From Microbulbifer celer (lineage in GTDB: Bacteria; Pseudomonadota; Gammaproteobacteria; Pseudomonadales; Cellvibrionaceae): a stretch of DNA of 64,000 nt. The stretch is from contig NZ_CP087715.1 in assembly GCF_020991125.1 (NCBI RefSeq), positions 682,001 to 746,000 of the forward strand, read 5' to 3'. Below, piece after piece: positions 56,565-64,000 of this stretch. The first letter of the stretch is position 1. Each line of letters opens with the position of its first letter. A model generated the notes under the pieces. That model saw nothing but the letters and a program-made list of their open reading frames with translations. It did not search any database and was not told where the DNA came from. A program made the position numbers and the translations under genes.

Positions 56565-57800
56565 ATGAGTCAGTCAACAGATCCCCGCATGGTTGTGGGC
56601 CTCGATATCGGTACCTCCAAGGTGGTTGCCATCGTTGGTGAAATGTCCGGGGATGGCGACCTGAATATTGTCGGTATCGGCTCTCACCGTTCCACGGGGA
56701 TGAAGCGTGGTGTGGTGGTGAATATTGAATCCACGGTGCAGTCGATTCAGCGCGCGGTGGAAGAGGCCGAGCTGATGGCCGGTTGTGAAATCCATTCAGT
56801 GTATGCGGGCATCGCCGGCAGCCATATCCGCAGCCTGAATTCTCATGGCATTGTCGCGATCAAGGATCGTGAAGTGACCCAGCAGGATCTGGACCGGGTC
56901 ATCGACGCTGCCCGCGCCGTGGCAATTCCAGCGGATCAGAAGATTCTGCACACGTTGCCGCAGGAATATCTGATTGACAGCCAGGAAGGTGTCAAAGAGC
57001 CGTTGGGGATGTCCGGGGTGCGCCTGGAAGCGAAGGTTCACCTGGTCAGTGGTGCGGTGAATGCGGCACAGAATATTGAAAAGTGCATTCGTCGCTGCGG
57101 ACTTGAAGTGGAAGATATCATTCTGGAGCAGCTGGCCTCGAGCTATGCAGTGCTCACCGATGATGAGAAAGAGCTGGGCGTCTGCATGGTGGATATCGGT
57201 GGCGGAACCACGGACATTGCGGTGTTCACCGGTGGTTCCATTCGCCACACCGGGGTAATCCCGATCGCCGGCGATCAGGTGACCAATGATATTGCTATGG
57301 CACTGCGCACGCCGACGCCACATGCAGAAGACCTGAAAATCAAATACGCCTGCGCACTGGCAAAACTCGCCCGCGAAGGCGAGACCATCAAGGTGCCGAG
57401 TGTCGGTGATCGCGCGCCGCGGGACCTTTCCCGTCAGGCATTGGCGGAAGTGGTTGAGCCGCGCTACGACGAGCTGTTTACCCTGGTGCAGGCAGAATTG
57501 CGTCGCAGTGGTTTCGAGGATCTGTGTGCGGCGGGCATCGTGCTTACCGGCGGCTCCTCAAAAATGGAAGGCGCGGTAGAGCTGGCGGAAGAAATTTTCC
57601 ATATGCCGGTGCGACTCGCCATTCCACAAGGGGTGCACGGGTTGACCGATATCGTCAGCAACCCCATTTATTCCACGGGTGTAGGGCTGTTGATGTATGC
57701 CCTGCGCTCAGAGGAAAACCGCGGTAGCCAGAATGCCGCAGTGCAATCGGAAAACGCCTGGTGGGACAAGGTGAAGCATTGGTTCCGGGGCAACCTGTGA
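56565..57800 (+). CDS. ftsA: FtsA, actin-like division protein
   Basis: FtsA ties FtsZ filaments to the membrane. The 411-residue protein has the actin-fold phosphate motifs VGLDIGTSKVVAIVGE near the N-terminus and MVDIGGGTTDIAVFTGG in the middle, GVVLTGGSSKMEGA-type adenosine motif late, and a C-terminal amphipathic membrane-targeting helix (WWDKVKHWFRGNL). It lies between ftsQ and ftsZ. Confidence 0.97.
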   Translation: MSQSTDPRMVVGLDIGTSKVVAIVGEMSGDGDLNIVGIGSHRSTGMKRGVVVNIESTVQSIQRAVEEAELMAGCEIHSVYAGIAGSHIRSLNSHGIVAIKDREVTQQDLDRVIDAARAVAIPADQKILHTLPQEYLIDSQEGVKEPLGMSGVRLEAKVHLVSGAVNAAQNIEKCIRRCGLEVEDIILEQLASSYAVLTDDEKELGVCMVDIGGGTTDIAVFTGGSIRHTGVIPIAGDQVTNDIAMALRTPTPHAEDLKIKYACALAKLAREGETIKVPSVGDRAPRDLSRQALAEVVEPRYDELFTLVQAELRRSGFEDLCAAGIVLTGGSSKMEGAVELAEEIFHMPVRLAIPQGVHGLTDIVSNPIYSTGVGLLMYALRSEENRGSQNAAVQSENAWWDKVKHWFRGNL

Positions 57801-57864
57801 ACCGTGAGATACGAGCAGTATTGAGAATTTAAAAGTTGGACATGAGCAAAAAAGGGGAACAGCA

Positions 57865-59091
57865 ATGTTCGAACTCGTAGATAGCGTACAGGATAAACCT
57901 GTCATTAAAGTAGTCGGTGTCGGCGGCGGTGGTGGTAACGCCGTCAAGCACATGATTGCCAGCGAAATTAACGGTGTGGATTTCATCTGTGCCAACACGG
58001 ATGCGCAGGCGCTCAAAGATGTAGAAGCGCACACCATCATCCAGCTGGGTAATACCATTACCCGCGGTCTGGGTGCCGGCGCCAACCCGGATGTGGGACG
58101 TCAGTCTGCACTGGAAGATCGCGATCGTATCGCCGAAGTACTCGACGGTGCGGACATGGTCTTCATCACCGCGGGTATGGGCGGCGGTACAGGCACCGGT
58201 GGTGCACCGATTGTGGCGGAAATCGCCAAGGATCTGGGCATCCTTACGGTCGCGGTAGTGACCCGTCCGTTCATGATCGAGGGACGCAAGCGCGCCGTCG
58301 TTGCAGAGGATGGCATCCTCGAACTGCGCGACAAAGTGGATTCCCTGATCACCATTCCCAACGACCGTCTGCTGGAAGTACTCGGCAACAAGATCACCAT
58401 GAAGTCCGCATACAAAGAAGCGGACAACGTGCTGTTGGGTGCGGTGCAGGGTATTGCCGACCTGATGATCCGCCCGGGCATCATGAACGTGGACTTTGCC
58501 GACGTACGCACCGTCATGTCAGAGATGGGGATGGCGATGATGGGCTCCGGTGCTGCCGTGGGTGAAAATCGCGCCCGTGAAGCGGCGGAAAAGGCGGTGC
58601 GCAGCCCGCTGCTGGACAACGTCAACCTGCAGGGTGCCCGCGGTATTCTGGTGAATATCATCACCGGCAGTGAAGAGGGCGGCTGTCAGGAGCTGACTCT
58701 GGGCGAGTACTCTGAAGTGGGTGCCATCGTACAGGAGATTGCTTCCGACGATGCCACCGTGGTGATCGGTACCGCGGTAGACGACAAACTCGGCGATGAG
58801 ATGCGGGTAACCGTGGTAGCTGCCGGTCTCGGCGATGCCAACTCCCAGGTCGCACGCCCGACCAAGGTGGTCGACAATACCCGCCGTCAGGAAGCCCGCG
58901 AAACCGCCAGCCGTCCGGCGGCTCCGGAAGTGACCCGCGATGCGCATCGTGAGTCCCATCGCGAAGCCCAGGAGGTGCGTAACCGGGTGGATAGCGAGCG
59001 TCCGAAGCGTGCCATGCCGTCCGTCAATCCGGCGGATCAGGATATGGAATACCTGGATATTCCCGCGTTCCTCCGCCGGCAGGCGGACTGA
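57865..59091 (+). CDS. ftsZ: FtsZ, tubulin-like division GTPase
   Basis: FtsZ polymerises into the Z ring. The 408-residue protein has the tubulin signature GGGTGTG at residues 106-112, the T7 synergy loop [15 protein letters not shown], a charged linker rich in arginine and glutamate (about 325-385) and the conserved C-terminal peptide [14 protein letters not shown] that binds FtsA and ZipA. AGGGGAAC lies 5 bases before the ATG. Confidence 0.98.
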   Translation: MFELVDSVQDKPVIKVVGVGGGGGNAVKHMIASEINGVDFICANTDAQALKDVEAHTIIQLGNTITRGLGAGANPDVGRQSALEDRDRIAEVLDGADMVFITAGMGGGTGTGGAPIVAEIAKDLGILTVAVVTRPFMIEGRKRAVVAEDGILELRDKVDSLITIPNDRLLEVLGNKITMKSAYKEADNVLLGAVQGIADLMIRPGIMNVDFADVRTVMSEMGMAMMGSGAAVGENRAREAAEKAVRSPLLDNVNLQGARGILVNIITGSEEGGCQELTLGEYSEVGAIVQEIASDDATVVIGTAVDDKLGDEMRVTVVAAGLGDANSQVARPTKVVDNTRRQEARETASRPAAPEVTRDAHRESHREAQEVRNRVDSERPKRAMPSVNPADQDMEYLDIPAFLRRQAD

Positions 59092-59619
59092 TCTCGCCCC
59101 GGAGTGGGGCAGAGAATCTGCTCATGTCCCCGCCCGGCCGGTTGGTCGGGCCTCTGCCCGCTCTGGGAACAGGCGGAAGGTCAGGGAGTGAGGTAACGAT
59201 GCAGGGAAGCAATTCAGGAAAGACAGGCGAAGAAACGGGTATTCCGGTTCTTCGTGGGCGGGGGACGAAAGTGCCCCTGTGCGCAAATGTGGTTGACCGC
59301 CATCGGTGACTGAGAAGCTGGTGACCACAGAGTTCTCCGGTCGTTGGTTAACACTTATTAACCGCAGACCCACCACAGCCAGAGTACAATTTACTCTGAC
59401 TTGTGCGCTGGTTTGGCGCATTAGTCGTTATGCTGGGCTATGCTGAACAAGATGACGGGCCAGAATGCCCATATGACCGATGGGATTCATATGGTATTGG
59501 CATTTAAATTTTGTTACTATTGCCGGCTCGCCGCGGATTGTACGCGGTACAACCCTGCGGGCGTAATTCCGTGGTACGTGGTACTGCGACCCAACGATTG
59601 AATGGGAACCTGAACATAG
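59092..59619. other. Intergenic region between ftsZ and lpxC
   Basis: These 528 bases hold no gene that I can support. They contain several inverted repeats: GGTTAA-CACTTA-TTAACC at 59346-59363, CAGAGTA-CAATT-TACTCTG at 59380-59398 and a GC-rich one around 59130-59150 (GCCCGGCC with GGTCGGGC). The last 150 bases before lpxC are AT-rich and probably include its promoter, but I cannot fix the boxes. Confidence 0.55.
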
Positions 59620-60531
59620 ATGATCAAACAGCGCACTCTCAAAAATGCTATCCGTGCTACGGGTGTCGGTCTGCACACCGGCAAGAAGGTCGTTCTGACC
59701 CTCAAGCCGGCGCCGGTAAACAGCGGTATCGTTTTCCGACGGATCGATCTGGATCCGGTTGTTGAGATTGAAGCGCGTGCTGAGAATGTTGGCGATACGC
59801 TGTTGTCCACCACGCTGGTGAAGGGCGATGTACGTGTGGCGACCGTCGAGCACCTGCTTTCCGCGATGGCGGGGCTGGGTATCGATAATGCGATTATCGA
59901 GCTTTCTGCCCAGGAAGTGCCGATCATGGACGGCAGTGCCGGTCCCTTTGTGTTCCTGATCCAGTCCGCCGGTATTCAGGAGCAGTCCGCGCCCAAGAAA
60001 TTCCTGCGGATCAAGAAGCCGGTGACAGTGGAAGAGGGTGATAAAGTAGCCAGCTTCCTGCCGTTCAATGGATTCAAGGTGTCTTTCACCATCGATTTTG
60101 ACCACCCGGTCTTCCAGGGGCGCAACCTGAGTTCCGCGGTGGATTTCTCCAGCACCTCTTTCGTCAAGGAAGTGAGCCGTGCGCGCACCTTCGGTTTCAT
60201 GCATGAAATCGAATACCTGCGCTCCAAGGGCCTGGTGCAGGGGGGGAGCGTAGACAACGCGATTGTGATCGACCAGTACCGCATTCTGAATGAAGGCGGG
60301 CTGCGTTACGAAGATGAGTTTGTAAAGCACAAGATACTCGATGCCATTGGTGACCTGTACCTGCTGGGTACCAGCGTGATCGGTGAGTTCAAGGCCTATA
60401 AATCTGGCCACGCCCTGAATAACAAGTCACTGCGTACTCTGATGGCGCAGGAAGACGCCTGGGAAATGGTGACCTTCGAGGACGAACAGGAAGCACCGAT
60501 CTCTTACGTCAAACCGATTTTGGCGGTGTAA
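59620..60531 (+). CDS. lpxC: LpxC, UDP-3-O-acyl-N-acetylglucosamine deacetylase
   Basis: LpxC performs the committed step of lipid A synthesis. The 303-residue protein has the zinc-site motif [15 protein letters not shown] with Glu77 and His78, the second zinc motif [14 protein letters not shown], and [10 protein letters not shown] with the catalytic histidine. The start [21 protein letters not shown] is exact for the family. It follows ftsZ, as across gammaproteobacteria. Confidence 0.98.
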   Translation: MIKQRTLKNAIRATGVGLHTGKKVVLTLKPAPVNSGIVFRRIDLDPVVEIEARAENVGDTLLSTTLVKGDVRVATVEHLLSAMAGLGIDNAIIELSAQEVPIMDGSAGPFVFLIQSAGIQEQSAPKKFLRIKKPVTVEEGDKVASFLPFNGFKVSFTIDFDHPVFQGRNLSSAVDFSSTSFVKEVSRARTFGFMHEIEYLRSKGLVQGGSVDNAIVIDQYRILNEGGLRYEDEFVKHKILDAIGDLYLLGTSVIGEFKAYKSGHALNNKSLRTLMAQEDAWEMVTFEDEQEAPISYVKPILAV

Positions 60532-60550
60532 GCGAAGCGCGTCAGTACAG

Positions 60551-60579
60551 AAAGCCGGCACCTGAGTAGCCGGCTTTTT
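60551..60579 (+). terminator. Rho-independent terminator of lpxC
   Basis: AAAGCCGG at 60551-60558 pairs with CCGGCTTT at 60570-60577, followed by further T residues. Confidence 0.82.
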
Positions 60580-60826
60580 ACATTCAAGGTATCGCAAACA
60601 GGATTCCCGCTGCCTGAGCGGCGTTGAGAGCCAATAGAAGCTGAGCGAACAGAAGCTGACCGGAAACTGAGTAGTAGTAAAGATTCTTTGTCGCCACTGG
60701 GTGTTACAGTGGCAGTGCCAGCCAGGGAGCAGGGTTGGCGGGGGCATAGCAGGATGCGGCAGTCCCGCACCGTTTGATCGGTGCAGATAAATACAACAAA
60801 TTTTGTCGCATATTCGTACGCCTGAT

Positions 60827-61765
60827 ATGAAAGTAATCCTTGTCAATGAGCGCGGGGGAACCTCCCGCAGTTTCAACTTTGGTGGACTGAGCAAAGCCCT
60901 GCTTGGTCTCTGCCTGTTGGGGCTGCCCGTGGGCGCCTTTTGGCTGGCGACGGCTCTGCCGGTTGCGGAGTCCGATGTGCTGGATGGCCGCGCGGTAAAG
61001 GCGTGGAACAAGGCCCTGCGCAAACAGCAGGAGCAGATTGGCGACGCCGAGCGCGACGCCCGTGAGCAGCTGACAGCGCTTACCGTGAAACTGGCGGAAA
61101 TGCAGGCGCGCCTGACCCGCCTGGATGCGCTCGGAGAGCGCCTTACCAGTATCGCCAAACTCGACGAAGGCGAGTTCCAGTTCGGAGTCAATCCCGCAGT
61201 GGGCGGCCCTGAAGACCCCGGTATCAGTGGTGTTTCTGACCTGCCGTACCAGCCCCCCGAATTCCTCGATGTGATCGGAGATCTGGCGGACCAGATCGAA
61301 GACCGCCAGATGCAGCTCTCCACCCTCGAATCGCTGATGGCCCGTCGCAAACTGCAGGATGAGCAGTTCATCGCCGGCCGCCCGATCACCAAGGGCTGGA
61401 TGTCTTCACGCTACGGCTATCGGACCGATCCTTTTTCCGGGCGCCGCTCCTGGCACAAGGGGGTGGACTTTGCCGGTAAGAATGGATCAGATGTGGTTTC
61501 CGTGGCCGCCGGTGTCGTTACCTGGGCAGAAGACCGCTACGGTTACGGCCAGCTGGTGGAAATCAACCACGGCAATGGCTACACCACCCGCTACGGCCAC
61601 AACAGTGAGCTGAAGGTCAAGCCCGGGGATATCGTCAAGAAGGGCCAGGTCATCGCACTGATGGGCTCCAGCGGCCGCTCCACGGGGCCCCATGTGCACT
61701 TCGAAGTCTATAAAAACAACCGCCCGGTTGATCCCGCTACCTACATCCGCCGAACCGGCAGATAG
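60827..61765 (+). CDS. M23-family (LytM) metallopeptidase, membrane-anchored
   Basis: The 312-residue protein has an N-terminal membrane helix (about residues 25-45), a coiled coil (about 60-115) and a C-terminal LytM domain. The zinc residues are kept: HKGVDF (H-x3-D) and HVHFEV (HxH), so it should be an active peptidoglycan endopeptidase rather than an EnvC-like activator. A gene of this type commonly lies between lpxC and secA in non-enteric gammaproteobacteria. The ATG at 60827 is chosen over a TTG at 60803; neither has a good ribosome binding site. The 247 bases upstream hold no gene I can support. Confidence 0.92.
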   Translation: MKVILVNERGGTSRSFNFGGLSKALLGLCLLGLPVGAFWLATALPVAESDVLDGRAVKAWNKALRKQQEQIGDAERDAREQLTALTVKLAEMQARLTRLDALGERLTSIAKLDEGEFQFGVNPAVGGPEDPGISGVSDLPYQPPEFLDVIGDLADQIEDRQMQLSTLESLMARRKLQDEQFIAGRPITKGWMSSRYGYRTDPFSGRRSWHKGVDFAGKNGSDVVSVAAGVVTWAEDRYGYGQLVEINHGNGYTTRYGHNSELKVKPGDIVKKGQVIALMGSSGRSTGPHVHFEVYKNNRPVDPATYIRRTGR

Positions 61766-61794
61766 CAACTATCCTCTATCCTTGCAGTAGCTGT

Positions 61795-61857
61795 AACAGG
61801 CGCCCGCAACCCTGCCCTTAAAGTGGAGATGGTTGCGGTGGTTGGCGCCTTCCTGTT
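61795..61857 (+). promoter_or_regulatory. Structured leader upstream of secA
   Basis: Two nested pairings are visible: AACAGG/CGCC at 61795-61804 with GGCG.../CCTGTT at 61844-61857, and CCGCAACC at 61804-61811 with GGTTGCGG at 61831-61838. There is no T-run after it. The inner stem covers the start of the small ORF at 61829. Confidence 0.5.
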
Positions 61858-61951
61858 TACTTGCATCCTTTCGCAGCGCCGTGTCGCAACCATGAGTAAT
61901 GCCCGGTCCTGTGAGACATTCTCAGCTCTAATGCTTCAATGTGGTTTCTGA
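61829..61951 (+). CDS. Possible short leader peptide upstream of secA
   Basis: A 40-codon frame begins MVAVVGAFLFTCILSQRR, with a hydrophobic, signal-like start, and ends in LMLQCGF and TGA three bases before the secA ATG. A GGAG directly abuts its ATG, so the spacing for ribosome binding is poor; a GTG six bases upstream is possible. It resembles SecM in position and in having a hydrophobic beginning, but no SecM arrest motif is seen. It could equally be chance. Confidence 0.25.
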   Translation: MVAVVGAFLFTCILSQRRVATMSNARSCETFSALMLQCGF

Positions 61952-61954
61952 ATA

Positions 61955-64000
61955 ATGATTGGCAAACTGATAAAGACGGTCTTCGGTTCAAAAAATGACC
62001 GCGAACTCAAGCGTATGCGCAAGGCAGTGGCAAAGATTGCCGCGCTGGAAGAGGAATACAAGGCGCTGGACGACGCCGCACTGAAAGCCAAAACGGATGA
62101 ATTCCGGCAGCGCCTGGAAAAAGGCGAGACCCTGAATCAGATACTGCCCGAGGCTTTTTCCGCCGTGCGCGAGGCCAGTGGCCGCGCGCTGGGGATGCGT
62201 CACTTTGACGTACAGATGATCGGTGGCATGACCCTGCACGAAGGGCATATCGCCGAGATGCGTACCGGTGAGGGTAAAACCCTGGTGGCGACGCTCCCGG
62301 CTTACCTGAATGCGCTGGAAGGCAAGGGCGTGCATATTGTTACCGTTAACGACTACCTCGCCTCCCGGGACGCCAACTGGATGCGCCCGGTGTATGAGTT
62401 CCTCGGCCTGACCGTGGGTGTGGTGGTCTCCCAGCAGCCACCAGAAGAAAAAAAGGCAGCCTACGCGGCGGATATTACTTACGGCACCAACAATGAATTC
62501 GGTTTCGACTACCTGCGTGACAACATGGTGCTGCGCAAGGAAGACCGGGTTCAGCGCCCGCAGAACTTCGCCATTGTGGACGAGGTGGATTCGATCCTGA
62601 TCGACGAGGCCCGTACCCCGCTGATTATCTCCGGTGCGGCGGAAGACTCTTCTCACCTGTATATGGCGATGAACAAGCTGGTGCCCCAGCTGCAGCGTGC
62701 GGAAGAAGATGGCGAGGGCCACTACACGGTGGACGAGAAGACCCGTCAGGTGGAAATGACCGAAGAAGGTCACCAGCTGATCGAGGATCTGCTTTCCCGT
62801 AACGGCCTGCTGAACGAAAACGAATCCCTCTACGCCCCGGGTAACCTGGGACTGTTGCATCACGTCAATGCCGCACTGCGCGCGCTGGTGCTGTTCCACA
62901 AAGATGTGGACTATATCGTACAGAATGGTCAGGTGGTCCTGATCGATGAGCACACCGGCCGTACCATGCCCGGCCGCCGCCTGTCCGAGGGCCTGCACCA
63001 GGCCCTGGAAGCCAAAGAGAATGTGCAGATCCAGAGCGAGAGCCAGACCCTGGCCTCTACCACCTTCCAGAACCTGTTCCGTTTCTACCCCAAGCTGTCC
63101 GGTATGACCGGTACGGCGGATACCGAGGCGTTTGAATTCCGCCAGATTTACGGCCTCGATGTGGTGGTGATCCCCACCAATAAGCCCAAACAGCGGGACG
63201 ATCTCAACGACCTGGTGTACCTCACCAAGGATGAGAAGCTCGAAGCGATCATCGAAGACATCAACTACTGTCGCGAGAAGAAAGCACCGGTTCTGGTGGG
63301 TACCGCTTCTATCGAGACCTCGGAGGAGATGTCCCGCCTGCTGCAGAAGGCGAAGATCGAACACCAGGTTCTGAACGCCAAGTTCCACGAGAAAGAAGCC
63401 CAGATCATCGCCCAGGCCGGGCGTCCGGGTACGGTCACCATTGCCACCAATATGGCGGGCCGCGGTACCGATATCGTGCTCGGTGGTAACTGGGAAGCGG
63501 AAGTTGAGGAGCTGCAGGAAAAAGAAGGCCGCGAAGCGACGGCAGAAGAGATTGCTGCAATCAAGGCCGATTGGAAACAGCGTCACGATACCGTGATCGA
63601 GGCCGGCGGCCTGCACATCATCGGTACCGAGCGTCACGAATCCCGCCGTATCGACAACCAGCTGCGCGGCCGTGCGGGCCGTCAGGGCGACCCGGGGGTG
63701 ACCCGTTTTTACCTGTCACTGGAAGACAGCCTGATGCGGATCTTTGCCTCGGATCGGGTGAAGAACTTTATGCAGATGTTGGGGATGGAGCGCGGCGAAG
63801 CCATCGAGCATCGCATGGTTTCCAATGCCATTGAAAAGGCCCAGCGTCGCGTGGAAGGGCGCAACTTCGATATCCGTAAGCAGCTGCTGGAATACGATGA
63901 TGTTGCCAATGACCAGCGCCAGGTCATTTACTCCCAGCGCAATGAACTGCTGGAAGCGGAGAACATCAGCGATACCATCACCGCAATCCGCGATGACGTG
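61955..64000 (+). CDS. secA: SecA, preprotein translocase ATPase (partial, N-terminal 682 residues)
   Basis: SecA drives proteins through SecYEG. The first 682 of about 900 residues are present. The sequence has [17 protein letters not shown] (Walker A), [37 protein letters not shown] (Walker B) and [14 protein letters not shown] and [23 protein letters not shown] (helicase motifs). Its start codon has no clear ribosome binding site; the region upstream holds a structured leader and a small ORF ending three bases away. The gene runs off the right edge. Confidence 0.98.
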   Translation, partial: MIGKLIKTVFGSKNDRELKRMRKAVAKIAALEEEYKALDDAALKAKTDEFRQRLEKGETLNQILPEAFSAVREASGRALGMRHFDVQMIGGMTLHEGHIAEMRTGEGKTLVATLPAYLNALEGKGVHIVTVNDYLASRDANWMRPVYEFLGLTVGVVVSQQPPEEKKAAYAADITYGTNNEFGFDYLRDNMVLRKEDRVQRPQNFAIVDEVDSILIDEARTPLIISGAAEDSSHLYMAMNKLVPQLQRAEEDGEGHYTVDEKTRQVEMTEEGHQLIEDLLSRNGLLNENESLYAPGNLGLLHHVNAALRALVLFHKDVDYIVQNGQVVLIDEHTGRTMPGRRLSEGLHQALEAKENVQIQSESQTLASTTFQNLFRFYPKLSGMTGTADTEAFEFRQIYGLDVVVIPTNKPKQRDDLNDLVYLTKDEKLEAIIEDINYCREKKAPVLVGTASIETSEEMSRLLQKAKIEHQVLNAKFHEKEAQIIAQAGRPGTVTIATNMAGRGTDIVLGGNWEAEVEELQEKEGREATAEEIAAIKADWKQRHDTVIEAGGLHIIGTERHESRRIDNQLRGRAGRQGDPGVTRFYLSLEDSLMRIFASDRVKNFMQMLGMERGEAIEHRMVSNAIEKAQRRVEGRNFDIRKQLLEYDDVANDQRQVIYSQRNELLEAENISDTITAIRDDV

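Noticed and set aside
60504-60770. Search for a DUF721 gene between lpxC and the M23 peptidase, as in some relatives
   Set aside because: The only open frame there is an 88-codon minus-strand one without DUF721 features.
61988-63637. Minus-strand open frame of 549 codons opposite secA
   Set aside because: The plus strand is unmistakable SecA; the reverse frame is a codon-bias shadow.

Overview
The window is chromosomal, GC-rich and densely coded. It comes from a gammaproteobacterium. The protein sequences and gene order resemble marine Cellvibrionales such as Microbulbifer or Saccharophagus, but that placement is inference from the sequence alone. I see no phage, plasmid, transposase, CRISPR array or tRNA. 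Nearly everything is core cell-envelope, division and housekeeping biology.

Layout: (1) 1-8378, plus strand: the end of mreC, then mreD, maf, rng and yhdP, followed by an uncharacterised membrane protein. (2) 8379-9416: a palindromic repeat element occurs twice, once on each side of darP (yjgA). (3) 9417-18515, minus strand: the classical LPS-transport, KDO and nitrogen-PTS cluster, transcribed kdsD, kdsC, lptC, lptA, lptB, rpoN, hpf, ptsN, rapZ, ptsO, then mgtE. (4) 18516-23413, plus strand: mlaC, ibaG, murA, hisG and hisD. The mlaF, mlaE, mlaD and mlaB genes that usually accompany mlaC are absent here. (5) 23469-27883: degS-like protease, ATP sulfurylase (sat), zapG and zapE. (6) 28028-33321: rplM-rpsI, then petA and a single gene encoding cytochrome b fused to cytochrome c1, then sspA-sspB. 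(7) 33537-41835: a YIP1-family membrane protein, a thiolase, the minus-strand group lpoA, yraN, diaA, dolP, then rsmI, the RNase P RNA gene and a cysH-type reductase. (8) 42268-59091: the division and cell-wall (dcw) cluster from mraZ to ftsZ in canonical order but without ddl. (9) 59620-64000: lpxC, an M23 peptidase and secA, which runs off the right edge.

Together these genes build the envelope. mreCD and the dcw cluster make and place peptidoglycan. murA feeds UDP-GlcNAc into that pathway. lpxC, kdsC, kdsD and lptABC make and export LPS. mlaC, yhdP and dolP deal with outer-membrane lipid homeostasis, lpoA activates a penicillin-binding protein, and zapE/zapG link to division. The rpoN/ptsN/ptsO/rapZ block is the usual regulatory partner of the lpt genes.

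Most interesting points: a structured intergenic repeat whose two copies differ by compensatory changes in two stems; the reduced mla locus; the cytochrome b-c1 gene fusion; an uncharacterised membrane protein with a three-fold repeated membrane motif; six GTGG repeats at 10-11 bp spacing just downstream of the mraZ promoter; a five-fold 13-bp repeat between mraZ and rsmH; an S-S-Q in place of the S-X-N motif of FtsI; and a short hydrophobic ORF in a structured leader that ends 3 nt before secA, which has no clear ribosome binding site of its own.
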